64,000 bases of DNA from Unio delphinus (GCA_029339505.1 JAQISU010000022.1:16931001-16995000); one strand, 5' to 3'; numbered from the stretch's first letter, positions 47,301 through 55,514 are shown. Numbers and translations: made by a program. The notes: a model not told the origin generated them from the sequence alone.

Positions 47301-48204
47301 GCAAAAACGTGTACAAGTTGTTTCAGACAGATTACCTAGCATCTGCCTTTATAAGTTTTATTTAATAAAGGAGATCCACACATCTTTGGAGACGGCTCAA
47401 AATATAAAGGGTACCTGCCTTTCTTCTCAAACGGGCGATGTGGAGAGTTGCCTACTAAAGAGTTTGAGGTTGTGCTATATGCTTCGCTACTGTTGAAAGG
47501 TTAAAATTTTGTATCTGCTCGAAATAGACTTTGCCGCGCCAAAGTTCCAAATTGAGATGGAATGGTCGACAAGATGTTCCATGCAAGACGGAGAGCTTAC
47601 GATTAGTCTCGATCTATCTAACGTATTCTTTAATACCCATATCCACCTGTCGTCCCGCACACGCAACGACAGTCTATAGCTACAACACATACCTGGACAA
47701 CATCCAACAAAAACATATGTTAAGTTCAGTTTTATCGTACGACATGGACAGCATCCTTCTCCTCCTTTTTGGTTTTCTTATGAAATGAATTATATTATAT
47801 CTCACTCCTATCTCTTCGTCTATCCTGGTATGGAATTTATTACGCATCGCAACCTCGTTCACCTACCTCCCGTGCGAATTGCACGACTGTTAAATCCTTG
47901 GAGTTAATGTTCAGTGGAGAGTGGATTTCTGCGAAAGTGTTTTTGTAGTTCCTATGTTACTAAATGCGGATGCAGAATTGTACTACATGAGCCGCCTCTT
48001 CCAGTGCTTGTTCTACATGAATCTCCTGTCCCAAAAGACGCCCATTTTATCCTTTTCTTAGATGATTGAGTTGCGATCTTGACCGAAATCAAACAGTGTT
48101 GAAACAGAGATCATCATACACCAGGATGACGGAGACATTAAGACGGAGACATTACCGCTTTCAGCAGCTTTATGAGTTGGTGTTGCATTACAATTGTCCA
48201 CTTC

Positions 48205-48414
48205 AGCAGCAGAGTGTGTGAACAGACTTTCTCTAATTGGGGTATATTTTAAGCAAAAATATTCTAAGTCTCCATTTGCCAAACTGAGACTTAACAATTT
48301 TAGAGCTCTGTTTGTCAAACGGAGCCTTCCTCAAGGGTAAAAAAAAAAGACGCCATTTAGTTGACGTTCACCTCCTCGGCTGCTAATGCGCTAACTAAAT
48401 ATTTGATCAAGTCC
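48205..48414. repeat. left terminal inverted repeat of element B, with fold-back
   Basis: From outside inward: a forward block at 48205-48226 starting AGCAGCAGAG, about 130 bases, an opposed block at 48360-48385 ending CTGCTA, and AATATTTGATCAAGTCC at 48398-48414, which lies inside the ATPase C-terminal codons. The same order is found in reverse complement at the right end of element A (9372-9573). Both spacers share TAAGTCTCC. Weaker similarity may continue outward to about 48050. Confidence 0.75.
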
Positions 48415-49053
48415 GACACGATATCTTGTCCGAGGGTCTGATAAATTTATCGTCACAAATCCGTGTGGGATTGACTGAGCGCGGCTAAAGAAATTTTTTA
48501 ATTGATTATGATCCATATCACCACCGCACCAAGTTTGCCAAATATTTCTAAGAGTATGAGTATCAACTCCGTTAAATACACACAGCATATTGCAGTTATC
48601 TCTGATCACTTTTGGTATTTGAGTGTAACGTTGAGTGATATATATCACATCGGTGTTTTTGTGACGCCCCCGGGAAAATATTCTAGCAGGATTCTTTTGA
48701 TTATCTAACATGATATCATCATATACGACTAAATTGTTAATACTTCCATCAATATCATCAATACTAGGTGCCTCTTCGATATCGGTTATAAACTCAATAA
48801 CACCATCGCCGTTAATTTCTTGCGCGGCATCATTAAAATCCTTTAATACTTCATAACATCGTTGATCGTCTACACTCGGAGCAATCATGTACAATTTATC
48901 CCACTTCATCCATCTCGTTATCAAATTAAGTAGCAATTGTGTTTTACCACTTCCAGATGGTCCGATGATAATCGCGCGAATAGAATTTGGTAACATTGCA
49001 TGGTGTCTAATAGGTTCCCGTCGTCGAGTAGCTGAATAATCAATTACATTCAT
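48391..49053 (-). CDS. Element B packaging ATPase (A32/FtsK-like)
   Basis: 220 residues. Walker A GPSGSGKT at 31-38, Walker B LVVYDD at 108-113, and a sensor-like YITQRYTQIPK at 138-148. This is the layout of the A32-type genome packaging ATPases of Polintons, virophages and NCLDV, which pump DNA into the capsid. It is transcribed leftward toward the element end; its last codons lie in the terminal repeat. Start spacing to the zinc-ribbon ORF is only 18 bases. Element A would need its own copy outside the window. Confidence 0.92.
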   Translation of the reverse strand: MNVIDYSATRRREPIRHHAMLPNSIRAIIIGPSGSGKTQLLLNLITRWMKWDKLYMIAPSVDDQRCYEVLKDFNDAAQEINGDGVIEFITDIEEAPSIDDIDGSINNLVVYDDIMLDNQKNPARIFSRGRHKNTDVIYITQRYTQIPKVIRDNCNMLCVFNGVDTHTLRNIWQTWCGGDMDHNQLKNFFSRAQSIPHGFVTINLSDPRTRYRVGLDQIFS

Positions 49054-49071
49054 AACTGTTATATATAAATT
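49054..49071. promoter_or_regulatory. divergent mini-promoter between ATPase and zinc-ribbon ORF
   Basis: Eighteen bases, AACTGTTATATATAAATT, separate two divergent ATGs. The symmetrical TATATATA can serve as a TATA box on both strands. Transcripts would have to be nearly leaderless or start inside the opposite gene. Confidence 0.55.
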
Positions 49072-49281
49072 ATGGATCTATATTGTGTGAAGTGTAGGAC
49101 GCGTACTGGCACAAATGACTTGACGACGATTACAACGAAAAATAATCGATCAGCGCTTTCTGGTAAATGCGTACAATGTAGTACGAAAAAATTTAGATTT
49201 ACTTCCCTTGGTAAAAATTCTTCGAATTTTCCAACCATGGCTTTAAAAAAAAACGAGGAGGTGATATTGCAGCCAAATTGA
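49072..49281 (+). CDS. Element B zinc-ribbon ORF (DUF5679-like)
   Basis: 69 residues with Cys5-x2-Cys8 and Cys33-x2-Cys36, of the YCVKCRTRT / GKCVQC type, a short zinc ribbon of the DUF5679 sort found in many DNA viruses. The last third encodes the NSSNF palindrome (49214-49230), then a run of nine A. In the zero frame the ORF ends shortly after. In relatives this ribbon is, to my knowledge, often joined to the PLA2 domain that follows here in the -1 frame. Confidence 0.75.
   Translation: MDLYCVKCRTRTGTNDLTTITTKNNRSALSGKCVQCSTKKFRFTSLGKNSSNFPTMALKKNEEVILQPN
49214..49230. repeat. palindrome encoding NSSNF
   Basis: AAAATTC-TTC-GAATTTT within the zinc-ribbon ORF. The nearly identical GAAATTC-TTC-GAATTTC in gene 3 (57964-57980) encodes the same NSSNF peptide in an unrelated protein. 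Confidence 0.85.
49245..49254 (+). promoter_or_regulatory. slippery A-run, possible -1 frameshift site
   Basis: The zero-frame codons TTA AAA AAA AAC contain the canonical slippery heptamer A AAA AAC. A -1 shift here passes from the zinc-ribbon frame exactly into the PLA2 frame. It could equally be a one-base indel in a homopolymer (mutation or assembly error). Confidence 0.55.
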
Positions 49282-49613
49282 CAAAACTCCCTGGAACACC
49301 GTGGGCAAAGTATCCAGGAGAAAAGCACCTTCCAGGATATAGCTACTGTGGACCGGGAACACGATTAGATATCAGACTTGATGATCAAAATCAGCCCCGA
49401 CCCGGCGAGTATCCAATAAACGCTATTGATAAGGCGTGTCATGCTCATGATGTCGCTTATAAAAGCAGCAATCTTCAACATAGACATCTCGCAGATGTAA
49501 AATTAATTCATGCGTTAAATGCTATTCCTGATAAATCCTTCAAAGAAAAGTTGGCTTCTTGGTTGGTAAAATCTGCTATGAAGGGTAAATTGATGTTAGG
49601 TGCTGGTAATTGA
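49254..49613 (+). CDS. Element B PLA2 domain ORF, without its own ATG
   Basis: About 119 codons. Calcium-loop motif YCGPGT and catalytic pair in DKACHAHDVAY are those of the parvovirus VP1u-like phospholipase A2 family, which breaches endosomal membranes during entry in viruses that carry it. The open frame has no ATG ahead of the motifs (a TTG at 49278 is the nearest alternative start). This suggests that the product is made as a C-terminal extension of the zinc-ribbon ORF by frameshifting, or that the gene is broken. LPGTP near the start recalls the LPGTP repeats of virion protein 5. The stop codon overlaps the palindrome before the integrase gene. Confidence 0.8.
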   Translation, partial: RGGDIAAKLTKLPGTPWAKYPGEKHLPGYSYCGPGTRLDIRLDDQNQPRPGEYPINAIDKACHAHDVAYKSSNLQHRHLADVKLIHALNAIPDKSFKEKLASWLVKSAMKGKLMLGAGN

Positions 49614-49628
49614 AAATGCTAGCATTTT
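49613..49628. promoter_or_regulatory. perfect palindrome before the integrase start
   Basis: AAAATGCTAGCATTTT, preceded by TAATTG and ending 3 bases before ATG. Same arrangement as before gene 8 in both elements. Confidence 0.6.
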
Positions 49629-49631
49629 AAT

Positions 49632-50597
49632 ATGGAATCTATTTATTATTCTCCGAGGGGATACTGGAGAGGTTACGCAGCAATTAATAAACTAGCTAGT
49701 GCATCAAAGGTGAAAAAAACTACAGCGGCAAACTGGTTATCTAAACAGGCAATATGGCAAATTTATCTACCAGCGCCTAAACAAATTAACTATTCGCATT
49801 TTGATGTTACAACACCTAATGAAGTTCATCAAGCTGATATACTATTTCTGCCGCATGACAACGGTTACAAATACGCGTTAACGTTAGTTGATATTGCAAG
49901 TCGATACAAAGAAGCAGAACCGTTAAAAACAAAATCATCTACTGAAGTAGCTTCTGCATTTGAAAAAATTTATCGACGAGGTCCTCTGCGCTGGCCAAAT
50001 CTGTTACAAGTTGATCCTGGTAAGGAATTTCAAGGTGTTGTTACATCTACGATGAAACATCATAATGTCGCCATCAGACGAGGACACACTGCGCTACATC
50101 GCGATCAGGCAATTGTTGAACGGTTTAATAAAACCCTTGCTGAGCGGTTATTCGGATATCAATACGCAAAAGAATTCATACAGGATAAACGATCCCGTGA
50201 ATGGGTCAAGAGATTACCAGCTGTGATTACCGCAATCAATAATGAGATTACTAGAACAATTAATATGAAACCTGTCAACGCTATTAAGAAGGCGTCTATC
50301 AAAATGGAAATCCAAGGAATTTCACAAAAAGAACCAATTCTTGGTAGTAATGTCATTGTAAGGTATTTATATGAACCAGGAGAGCTTGAGGGTGGTAAAA
50401 AAAGAGCTACTGATCCTATTTGGAGTGTCACTACGCATAATATATCCGGTATAACACGATCTACGGGTGGAAACGCTAGCGTTTCTAGACCTCCAATCTA
50501 TAGACTGGATTCAACTGCTCCTCAGCGGGGTTTTACACGCGAACAATTACAAGTGATTCCCGAGGATACTCAATTACCACCGCGTGGTCTTAATTAG
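49632..50597 (+). CDS. Element B retroviral-type DDE integrase
   Basis: 321 residues. Catalytic triad Asp69 (HQADILF), Asp128 (QVDPGKEF) and Glu163 (AIVERFNKTL), with 34 residues between the second Asp and the Glu, as in rve integrases. The N-terminal 55 residues match the helical zinc-free head of Polinton integrases. The C-terminal part (IKMEIQG to DPIWSVT) could form the SH3-like DNA-binding fold. It inserts the linear viral DNA into the chromosome. The palindrome at 50470-50485 lies in the flexible C-terminal tail and encodes GNASVS. The gene meets the polymerase gene tail to tail with an 8-base overlap. Confidence 0.92.
   Translation: MESIYYSPRGYWRGYAAINKLASASKVKKTTAANWLSKQAIWQIYLPAPKQINYSHFDVTTPNEVHQADILFLPHDNGYKYALTLVDIASRYKEAEPLKTKSSTEVASAFEKIYRRGPLRWPNLLQVDPGKEFQGVVTSTMKHHNVAIRRGHTALHRDQAIVERFNKTLAERLFGYQYAKEFIQDKRSREWVKRLPAVITAINNEITRTINMKPVNAIKKASIKMEIQGISQKEPILGSNVIVRYLYEPGELEGGKKRATDPIWSVTTHNISGITRSTGGNASVSRPPIYRLDSTAPQRGFTREQLQVIPEDTQLPPRGLN
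50470..50485. repeat. perfect palindrome inside the integrase gene (GNASVS)
   Basis: GAAACGCTAGCGTTTC within coding sequence. The related GAAATGCTAGCATTTC in gene 3 (57994-58009) encodes GNASIS in the same frame of the palindrome. Confidence 0.88.
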
Positions 50598-53500
50598 CAC
50601 CCAGGGTGCTGTCACCCCGGCGTCTATTACACTCAAGACAAGTCAACCTCACATTGTTTCTGACATGACCGAGATTGTTATCTTTTCTATCTACGGTGAA
50701 TTGGCGAGGATCTTTATCCGACCAATTCCAACTCATTATACAATTACAACTCGCGCAGTGATTGTTCTGTTGTTGCTTTAGTGTCTTAATTAATTCAGCA
50801 TCAATGTCAAATTCTCTTTTATTTTTTTTATCCTGTTGTTTATAGCCAGAGAGTTTTTTTCTGATTATATCACCAGTGATAAAATCACCAGTGATAATAT
50901 CGTTACCAATGATTTCATCGTCAACAACAATTCTTCGAAGTTGGTTTATTCGCCGTACTCTGGATACTGCGAGATAAACTAAATTTGACCACTCAATATG
51001 ATTATCTACTATCCAAAGAGTTGTATCGGATATAGTCAATCCCTGTGAAGAGTGTATTGTTGCTGCATAACCTAACGTCCATGGGGATTTATCAGCACCT
51101 AATGCATCTTTAACGACGCTGATATCAACCAACACAATATCATTTAATACTAAATTCTGCTTTTGTTGTTGTCCAGGAATGTCAACGTCGATATTCTGCT
51201 TTCGTGTATCCTTAGGTCTATAACAGAGTGGTACTGGAAGCGTTGCAAATTTTTCTTTATGTAGCGCAAACAACTTCATCTGAAGTGCGTCTCTGACTAT
51301 TTTTCTACTCGCGATTATTAAATCATTTGGCTTCCACATTTCCCAAAAATCATTCATGGGAGTTTCTGAAATTATTTCACGCGCTATTTCACATTGGATT
51401 TTATCCGGTTGTAATCTAATTAGCGCTTTGAATTCTCGTAATTGTTCATCAAGTGATCTATGGTCGGTATTAATCTCTTCATAATAATCTACAAATCCTT
51501 TTAACCATTCATGTGGAGATCCACCAACAAATGGCTGCGGTTGGCCGTGATCCCCGCACATGACGACTTTTGTATTTTTCAATAACAACCATTCAAGAAA
51601 TATCTGTAATACTGTTAACGATACCGTGCATATTTCATCCCAGATTATTATTTCAGGAATAAATTTATCACCCATTCGATCAGGAGTCCATGTATCGCCT
51701 TTCCATCGAAAGAAGCTGTGATAAGTACAGGCTTTTACTCCCCGCGCTATCATCTCTCTGGCGAGTCTGTGAGTTGGTGTTAACACAATCATGTTTGTGA
51801 AATCCGTAGGATTTTTACGACGAAATAATTCGATTGCACGAGTTGTCTTTCCTGATCCACCACAGCCGTTTAAATAAACTGTCTTGTATCTACAAATCGG
51901 ATCGGATACGGGCGGTGCAGTAGAAAATTCTGATTGAATCTCTGAGATATTATGGTTACTTTTCAAGTATTTATCATCCATAGCAACGTCTGCGGATTTA
52001 CAATACTCATGTAATGTTTCTTTTTTAAACCTCCAATTTCCCCACGCTTCCTTAGGATCTGTGAATTTAGCTACATCTGATTTGTATTTCTCATGGATAT
52101 ACATCGAATCAGTAGCTACTCTAACCGCGGTATTAGGAAATCTATTTATCATCGAGAATAGATTAATACAAGAATAGGCTAGCATAGAACTTCTCAAATG
52201 TGTGTACTGACAACTATATCCATCACAGTAGGTAATAACCGTACCTAATTTCTCACCATTGGATAGAAAAGCATCCCTACGGGTTACAAATTTTCCTTTT
52301 TTTATTAAATCGGTTATGATAAAATCGTATTCTTCATTGTCTAAGATCAATCTCGAAGAATATTTTGCATTGTCAAATCTTCCACCTTGAGTGAATTTAC
52401 CGATTATTCTTCGTCCGAGCTCTTTAGCCTCTCTATTCCTACCTTCGAATAACCTCTTAGACCAATCCATAAGTGTTTCACAATCTCCCAATTGTTTTCG
52501 TTGTTCGTTAATTATTTTTTCGAGATCGGGTTTTGGTAACCAAACATCTTTCTGAGCGTTATAACAAATAATCGCTTCACTGACAATTAATGATGTTAAC
52601 ATACCACAATCGATCATATATCGCAATAGCACAATTGACATCCACGCTTTTTCATACATATGTCTACCAAGCCAAAGATAACTACACGGATGTAACCCTG
52701 TAGCTAATTCGAATGATATCACACGAGCGAACCCGGTTAAATCAAAATCAGGCAATGGACCATTAATCGCAACACGAGTCATTTCATGTGTGGGATGTCC
52801 AAATCGTTTAAAATATTCAGAGCATTCTCCATATCCGAGAAAACTTCCAGGATAACACGCGGATATATCAATTGAAATCATACCATCACGTGAGTATTTC
52901 GTATTCCACAATCCTCCATGACCCAATTCGACGCAACTCAACTTCACATCCTCCAGAAAATCACTTCGTGTTGGACGCCATGAGTTTTTCTCTCTTGCGA
53001 TGTGAGCTACCACTGATGGAATTGTGAAGCTATCCGTAAGTAGTTTTTCATTAGAAAATTCTTTAGAATTTTCACCTGAAAATTCATTAGCGATTTTTCT
53101 CATTCTAGTATCTAATTCTTCAGTTCGATATAATTCACCATTTGGTTTTACAAACTGATCAAATCCTATTTCCGGATCCTCATTACTCCTGAGTAACCAC
53201 ATTGACACAGGGTCGTCTTTGGTTAATGTGTGAATAGCATCAAATAATTTCTCTTCATAGAAACCATCCCAAGAAAATTCTTTAGGAATATATCGAACAG
53301 TTCTTTCTCGTGGAAATATATTTACCGCGGGTGTCCACGCGTGTTTGTTATGATCGATAATTTCAATTGGAGCTCCTCGCGATTGATATTTCGGTTCGTA
53401 TAATACTTCTCCGGTTATTGTCGCTACCGATATTGGAAATTTTAATAATGCTTCTAATTTAGCTATATCAGAAATCGTTGCCCCGCGCTGTTTCACTGTC

Positions 53501-54141
53501 AATTCCCATTCGGTTATTTTTTTTCTTCGTAGATCAGTTAATTTATTTCCCCGGGATGCATTTGTGAAGTGTTCTATTAACCGTGTTGCTACACAATTAA
53601 GTGGCAAAGCCACTGATGATGAAAACATCGGAGCTAGTTTTGCAATATTAGGATTATTATTTATTGGATATAACCCATACACAACTGCTGTTACAGGGTA
53701 AGATTTCTCATAGTATGGTTTGTCAATTCCAGTTAGAATTCCTGGTTTGGAATCTCTACTCACAATAACAGTTTTTTTATCCTTAAGGATTGGGTCAAAT
53801 TTATCTCTGATAATCCATTCACCTTCCTCTTCGATAATGAATTTTATTCTAAAAAAATACCTCCGTAGAGATTTCTTGCCAAGGTGTGAAAGTATCACAG
53901 CTGCTCTTATATCATTCATAGTAGCATCAATTACGGGTATATTGACATCTTCATCAATAATTCGAAATGTCGACCACGTATGAGATGCTCCATCACGCTT
54001 AAACTCATTAAAACAGTCGCTGATTTTACTCAATAGTGGTTTATCATCTACTAGACTTTTAGGTATATCAGAGATTCTATCGAGATTAAATCTAACATTT
54101 TTCCAAGGCTTAATTTTCGATAATCTCTTGAACTCCTTCAT
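50590..54141 (-). CDS. Element B DNA polymerase B - SF1 helicase - HNH fusion
   Basis: 1183 residues from the ATG of MKEFKRL; an in-frame ATG 17 codons earlier would run across the divergent promoter. PolB motif A is DISACYPGSF at 425-434, a motif B-like RRIIGKFTQGG at 577-587 and motif C ATDSMYI at 676-682. No clear exonuclease motifs were found in the N-terminal 400 residues. An SF1 helicase of Pif1/RecD type follows: Walker A GCGGSGKT at 759-766, IIIWDE at 831-836, GDHGQ at 863-867, IHSSQG at about 1029-1034 and YLAVSRVRR at 1046-1054. The last 60 residues form an HNH-like zinc domain, with CxxC at 1129/1132, VDRKDNNLGH and CLEC at 1168/1171. Polintons normally carry PolB alone. Protein priming cannot be judged. 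Confidence 0.85.
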   Translation of the reverse strand: MKEFKRLSKIKPWKNVRFNLDRISDIPKSLVDDKPLLSKISDCFNEFKRDGASHTWSTFRIIDEDVNIPVIDATMNDIRAAVILSHLGKKSLRRYFFRIKFIIEEEGEWIIRDKFDPILKDKKTVIVSRDSKPGILTGIDKPYYEKSYPVTAVVYGLYPINNNPNIAKLAPMFSSSVALPLNCVATRLIEHFTNASRGNKLTDLRRKKITEWELTVKQRGATISDIAKLEALLKFPISVATITGEVLYEPKYQSRGAPIEIIDHNKHAWTPAVNIFPRERTVRYIPKEFSWDGFYEEKLFDAIHTLTKDDPVSMWLLRSNEDPEIGFDQFVKPNGELYRTEELDTRMRKIANEFSGENSKEFSNEKLLTDSFTIPSVVAHIAREKNSWRPTRSDFLEDVKLSCVELGHGGLWNTKYSRDGMISIDISACYPGSFLGYGECSEYFKRFGHPTHEMTRVAINGPLPDFDLTGFARVISFELATGLHPCSYLWLGRHMYEKAWMSIVLLRYMIDCGMLTSLIVSEAIICYNAQKDVWLPKPDLEKIINEQRKQLGDCETLMDWSKRLFEGRNREAKELGRRIIGKFTQGGRFDNAKYSSRLILDNEEYDFIITDLIKKGKFVTRRDAFLSNGEKLGTVITYCDGYSCQYTHLRSSMLAYSCINLFSMINRFPNTAVRVATDSMYIHEKYKSDVAKFTDPKEAWGNWRFKKETLHEYCKSADVAMDDKYLKSNHNISEIQSEFSTAPPVSDPICRYKTVYLNGCGGSGKTTRAIELFRRKNPTDFTNMIVLTPTHRLAREMIARGVKACTYHSFFRWKGDTWTPDRMGDKFIPEIIIWDEICTVSLTVLQIFLEWLLLKNTKVVMCGDHGQPQPFVGGSPHEWLKGFVDYYEEINTDHRSLDEQLREFKALIRLQPDKIQCEIAREIISETPMNDFWEMWKPNDLIIASRKIVRDALQMKLFALHKEKFATLPVPLCYRPKDTRKQNIDVDIPGQQQKQNLVLNDIVLVDISVVKDALGADKSPWTLGYAATIHSSQGLTISDTTLWIVDNHIEWSNLVYLAVSRVRRINQLRRIVVDDEIIGNDIITGDFITGDIIRKKLSGYKQQDKKNKREFDIDAELIKTLKQQQNNHCASCNCIMSWNWSDKDPRQFTVDRKDNNLGHVRNNVRLTCLECNRRRGDSTLGAN
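50596..50610. terminator. hairpin at the convergent ends of integrase and polymerase genes
   Basis: AGCACCC-A-GGGTGCT, 7-base perfect arms, overlaps both stop regions. Position suggests a bidirectional 3' end signal, but it also lies in the polymerase C-terminal codons. Confidence 0.45.
51799..51815. repeat. palindrome inside the polymerase gene (KNPTDF)
   Basis: GAAATCC-GTA-GGATTTT on +; on the coding strand it encodes KNPTDF between the helicase Walker A and the next strand. The intergenic copy at 55058-55074 has the same arms and GTA loop. Confidence 0.8.
53054..53073. repeat. palindrome inside the polymerase gene (ENSKEF)
   Basis: GAAAATTCTTTAGAATTTTC, 9-base perfect arms with a TT loop. 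The coding strand reads ENSKEF; the palindrome in gene 9 (63392-63410) gives ENSKDF. Confidence 0.88.
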
Positions 54142-54183
54142 ATTATAATTAAAACAAGTATTTAAATAAGAAAATTTTATATA
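54142..54183. promoter_or_regulatory. divergent promoter between polymerase and Cys-rich gene
   Basis: 42 bases, AT-only in large part, with TTTATATAATG on + and TATAATATG on - placing a TATA-like box directly against each start codon. Confidence 0.55.
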
Positions 54184-54525
54184 ATGAATCATTGCAAATG
54201 GCTTATGATTGGATCAAAGACTCCGTGTAACAAATCATGTAGAAATGAATTCTGTGGGTATCATATGCAGAGTGTGAGAAACGGTTCGGAGGGACCTCTA
54301 CCATGCTTGCATTGTGGGGTAGGTGTAAGAGGCAAGTCGCAGTTATGCATTAATTGCGGGGGTAAGCGTTATAGAGAGTTAAAACGTTATTATGACAAGC
54401 GAAGAATCAAAAATCCTGACGACGTCAATGACAACGTCAATGGCAAAATCATAAAAACTACGGCTGATTATATAAAAAGATTTGCTAATGTTATAATTCA
54501 GCCAATTAACGAATTAGACAAATAG
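54184..54525 (+). CDS. Element B Cys-rich zinc-binding protein
   Basis: 113 residues. At least nine Cys/His in the first 60 residues, in the order CKW, PCNKSC, EFCGYH, LPCLHCGVG, LCINCGG, suggesting two zinc sites. The remainder is basic and helical. It starts divergently from the polymerase, so it is probably expressed with the replication genes. No enzyme motif; a DNA-binding or regulatory role is possible. Not seen in element A within the window. Confidence 0.75.
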   Translation: MNHCKWLMIGSKTPCNKSCRNEFCGYHMQSVRNGSEGPLPCLHCGVGVRGKSQLCINCGGKRYRELKRYYDKRRIKNPDDVNDNVNGKIIKTTADYIKRFANVIIQPINELDK

Positions 54526-54540
54526 ATATATTATATATAA

Positions 54541-55035
54541 ATGAGCCAAGAATTTCAAAGACATCCTGTTATTAAAAATTACGAAGCTTCTAGTGATGGT
54601 GTTGTTAGACACAGTAAAAATAAGAAATCTGTTGGGCGGGATAATGGTATGGGTTATTTGATATTTAAAGCTGGAGGGAAAATGTATCTCAATCACCGTT
54701 TCGTTTATGAAGTGTATAATGGATTAATCAAGGATGGCCTTGTTATTGATCATATTGATGGTATTAGGACACATAATTCTTTGAATAATTTACGAGCTGT
54801 TACACAAAGTGAGAATACTGCATTTGGAAATACTGGTACTTGTAAATCAATTGGGAAGAGACCAGTAAGATCGTTTAATACTGACACGGAGATGGTATTT
54901 CAATCAATGTCAGAAGCTGGTAAGTATTTCGATATTCACACCTCCTCGGTACAAAAAGTAGCAGAGGGAATTTATAAGACCGCTTTTTCAAAGCGTTTTA
55001 AAAACAAAATTCAGTTTTCTTACGTAGGGAGATAA
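54541..55035 (+). CDS. Element B free-standing HNH homing endonuclease
   Basis: 164 residues. A NUMOD4-like start (IKNYEASSDGVVRHSK), an HNH core with His52 (NHRFVYEVYNG), His71 in VIDHIDG and Asn82/83 in LNNLRAVT, and a NUMOD1-like end (SFNTDTEMVFQSMSEAGKYF) for DNA recognition. Such enzymes are common in phages and giant viruses as mobile genes and spread by cutting gene copies lacking them. It lies between the replication and virion blocks. ATG follows TATATAA. The gene is intact. Confidence 0.88.
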   Translation: MSQEFQRHPVIKNYEASSDGVVRHSKNKKSVGRDNGMGYLIFKAGGKMYLNHRFVYEVYNGLIKDGLVIDHIDGIRTHNSLNNLRAVTQSENTAFGNTGTCKSIGKRPVRSFNTDTEMVFQSMSEAGKYFDIHTSSVQKVAEGIYKTAFSKRFKNKIQFSYVGR

Positions 55036-55413
55036 CTCCGTTAGGTATAACACGTGTGAAATCCGTAGGATTTCCACCAATGACAGAGTTACGGATCTTA
55101 AACACGGAAACGCGTTTCTAACATTGATTGGAAAATCTTCGATTTTTGATTGGCTGTTATAATTAAATAAATCTGAACAAAACACAATCAATTTTGTCTT
55201 TTTTCAAGTATTAACAAAACTGTTTTATAAACACGTCGTATTTAAACATTTTTTTTAATGTCTGTTTCAAGTATTATGCGTGTTTTCAACATTGTCAGTG
55301 ATCGCTAATAAACAAACAAACAATGACAATCACTACACCTCTTTTATATCACCTCGTCGTAATGAGTGTATATATACAAATTCGTTCTTATTATAATTGG
55401 GCATTTAGCCGAA

Positions 55414-55514
55414 ATTCAAGTGTAAACAAAACCACACCGTCACACGTGGTATGAACGTTATTATTGACATTCAAAACCAAAGTTTCGATTTTGTGGTTTT
55501 GTTTACACTTGAAT
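55414..55514. repeat. 22-bp perfect inverted repeat
   Basis: ATTCAAGTGTAAACAAAACC plus AC on the left pairs exactly with GTGGTTTTGTTTACACTTGAAT on the right (55493-55514), with a 57-base loop containing ACACGTGGT. Confidence 0.9.

Larger units (their letters stand above)
37346..48050. other. intergenic region between SKI2 and element B
   Basis: No gene recognised in 10.7 kb. Contents are SINE family 2 (37717-37965), a 42-bp array (39690-40740), (GT)n runs at 39243-39270, 42482-42528 and 42909-42937, a SINE family 1 fragment (44190-44300), and a stretch near 44447-44515 with GACCGTATTATAGACCGAAC that resembles a degenerate repeat I cannot name. Short open frames show no domain. Confidence 0.65.

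Noticed and set aside
48170..48335. Possible hAT transposase dimerisation fragment (ALQLSTSAAECVNRLS-like reading)
   Set aside because: The same DNA block (AGCAGCAGAG...) is the counterpart of the outer terminal block of element A, so viral terminal repeat is the better explanation.
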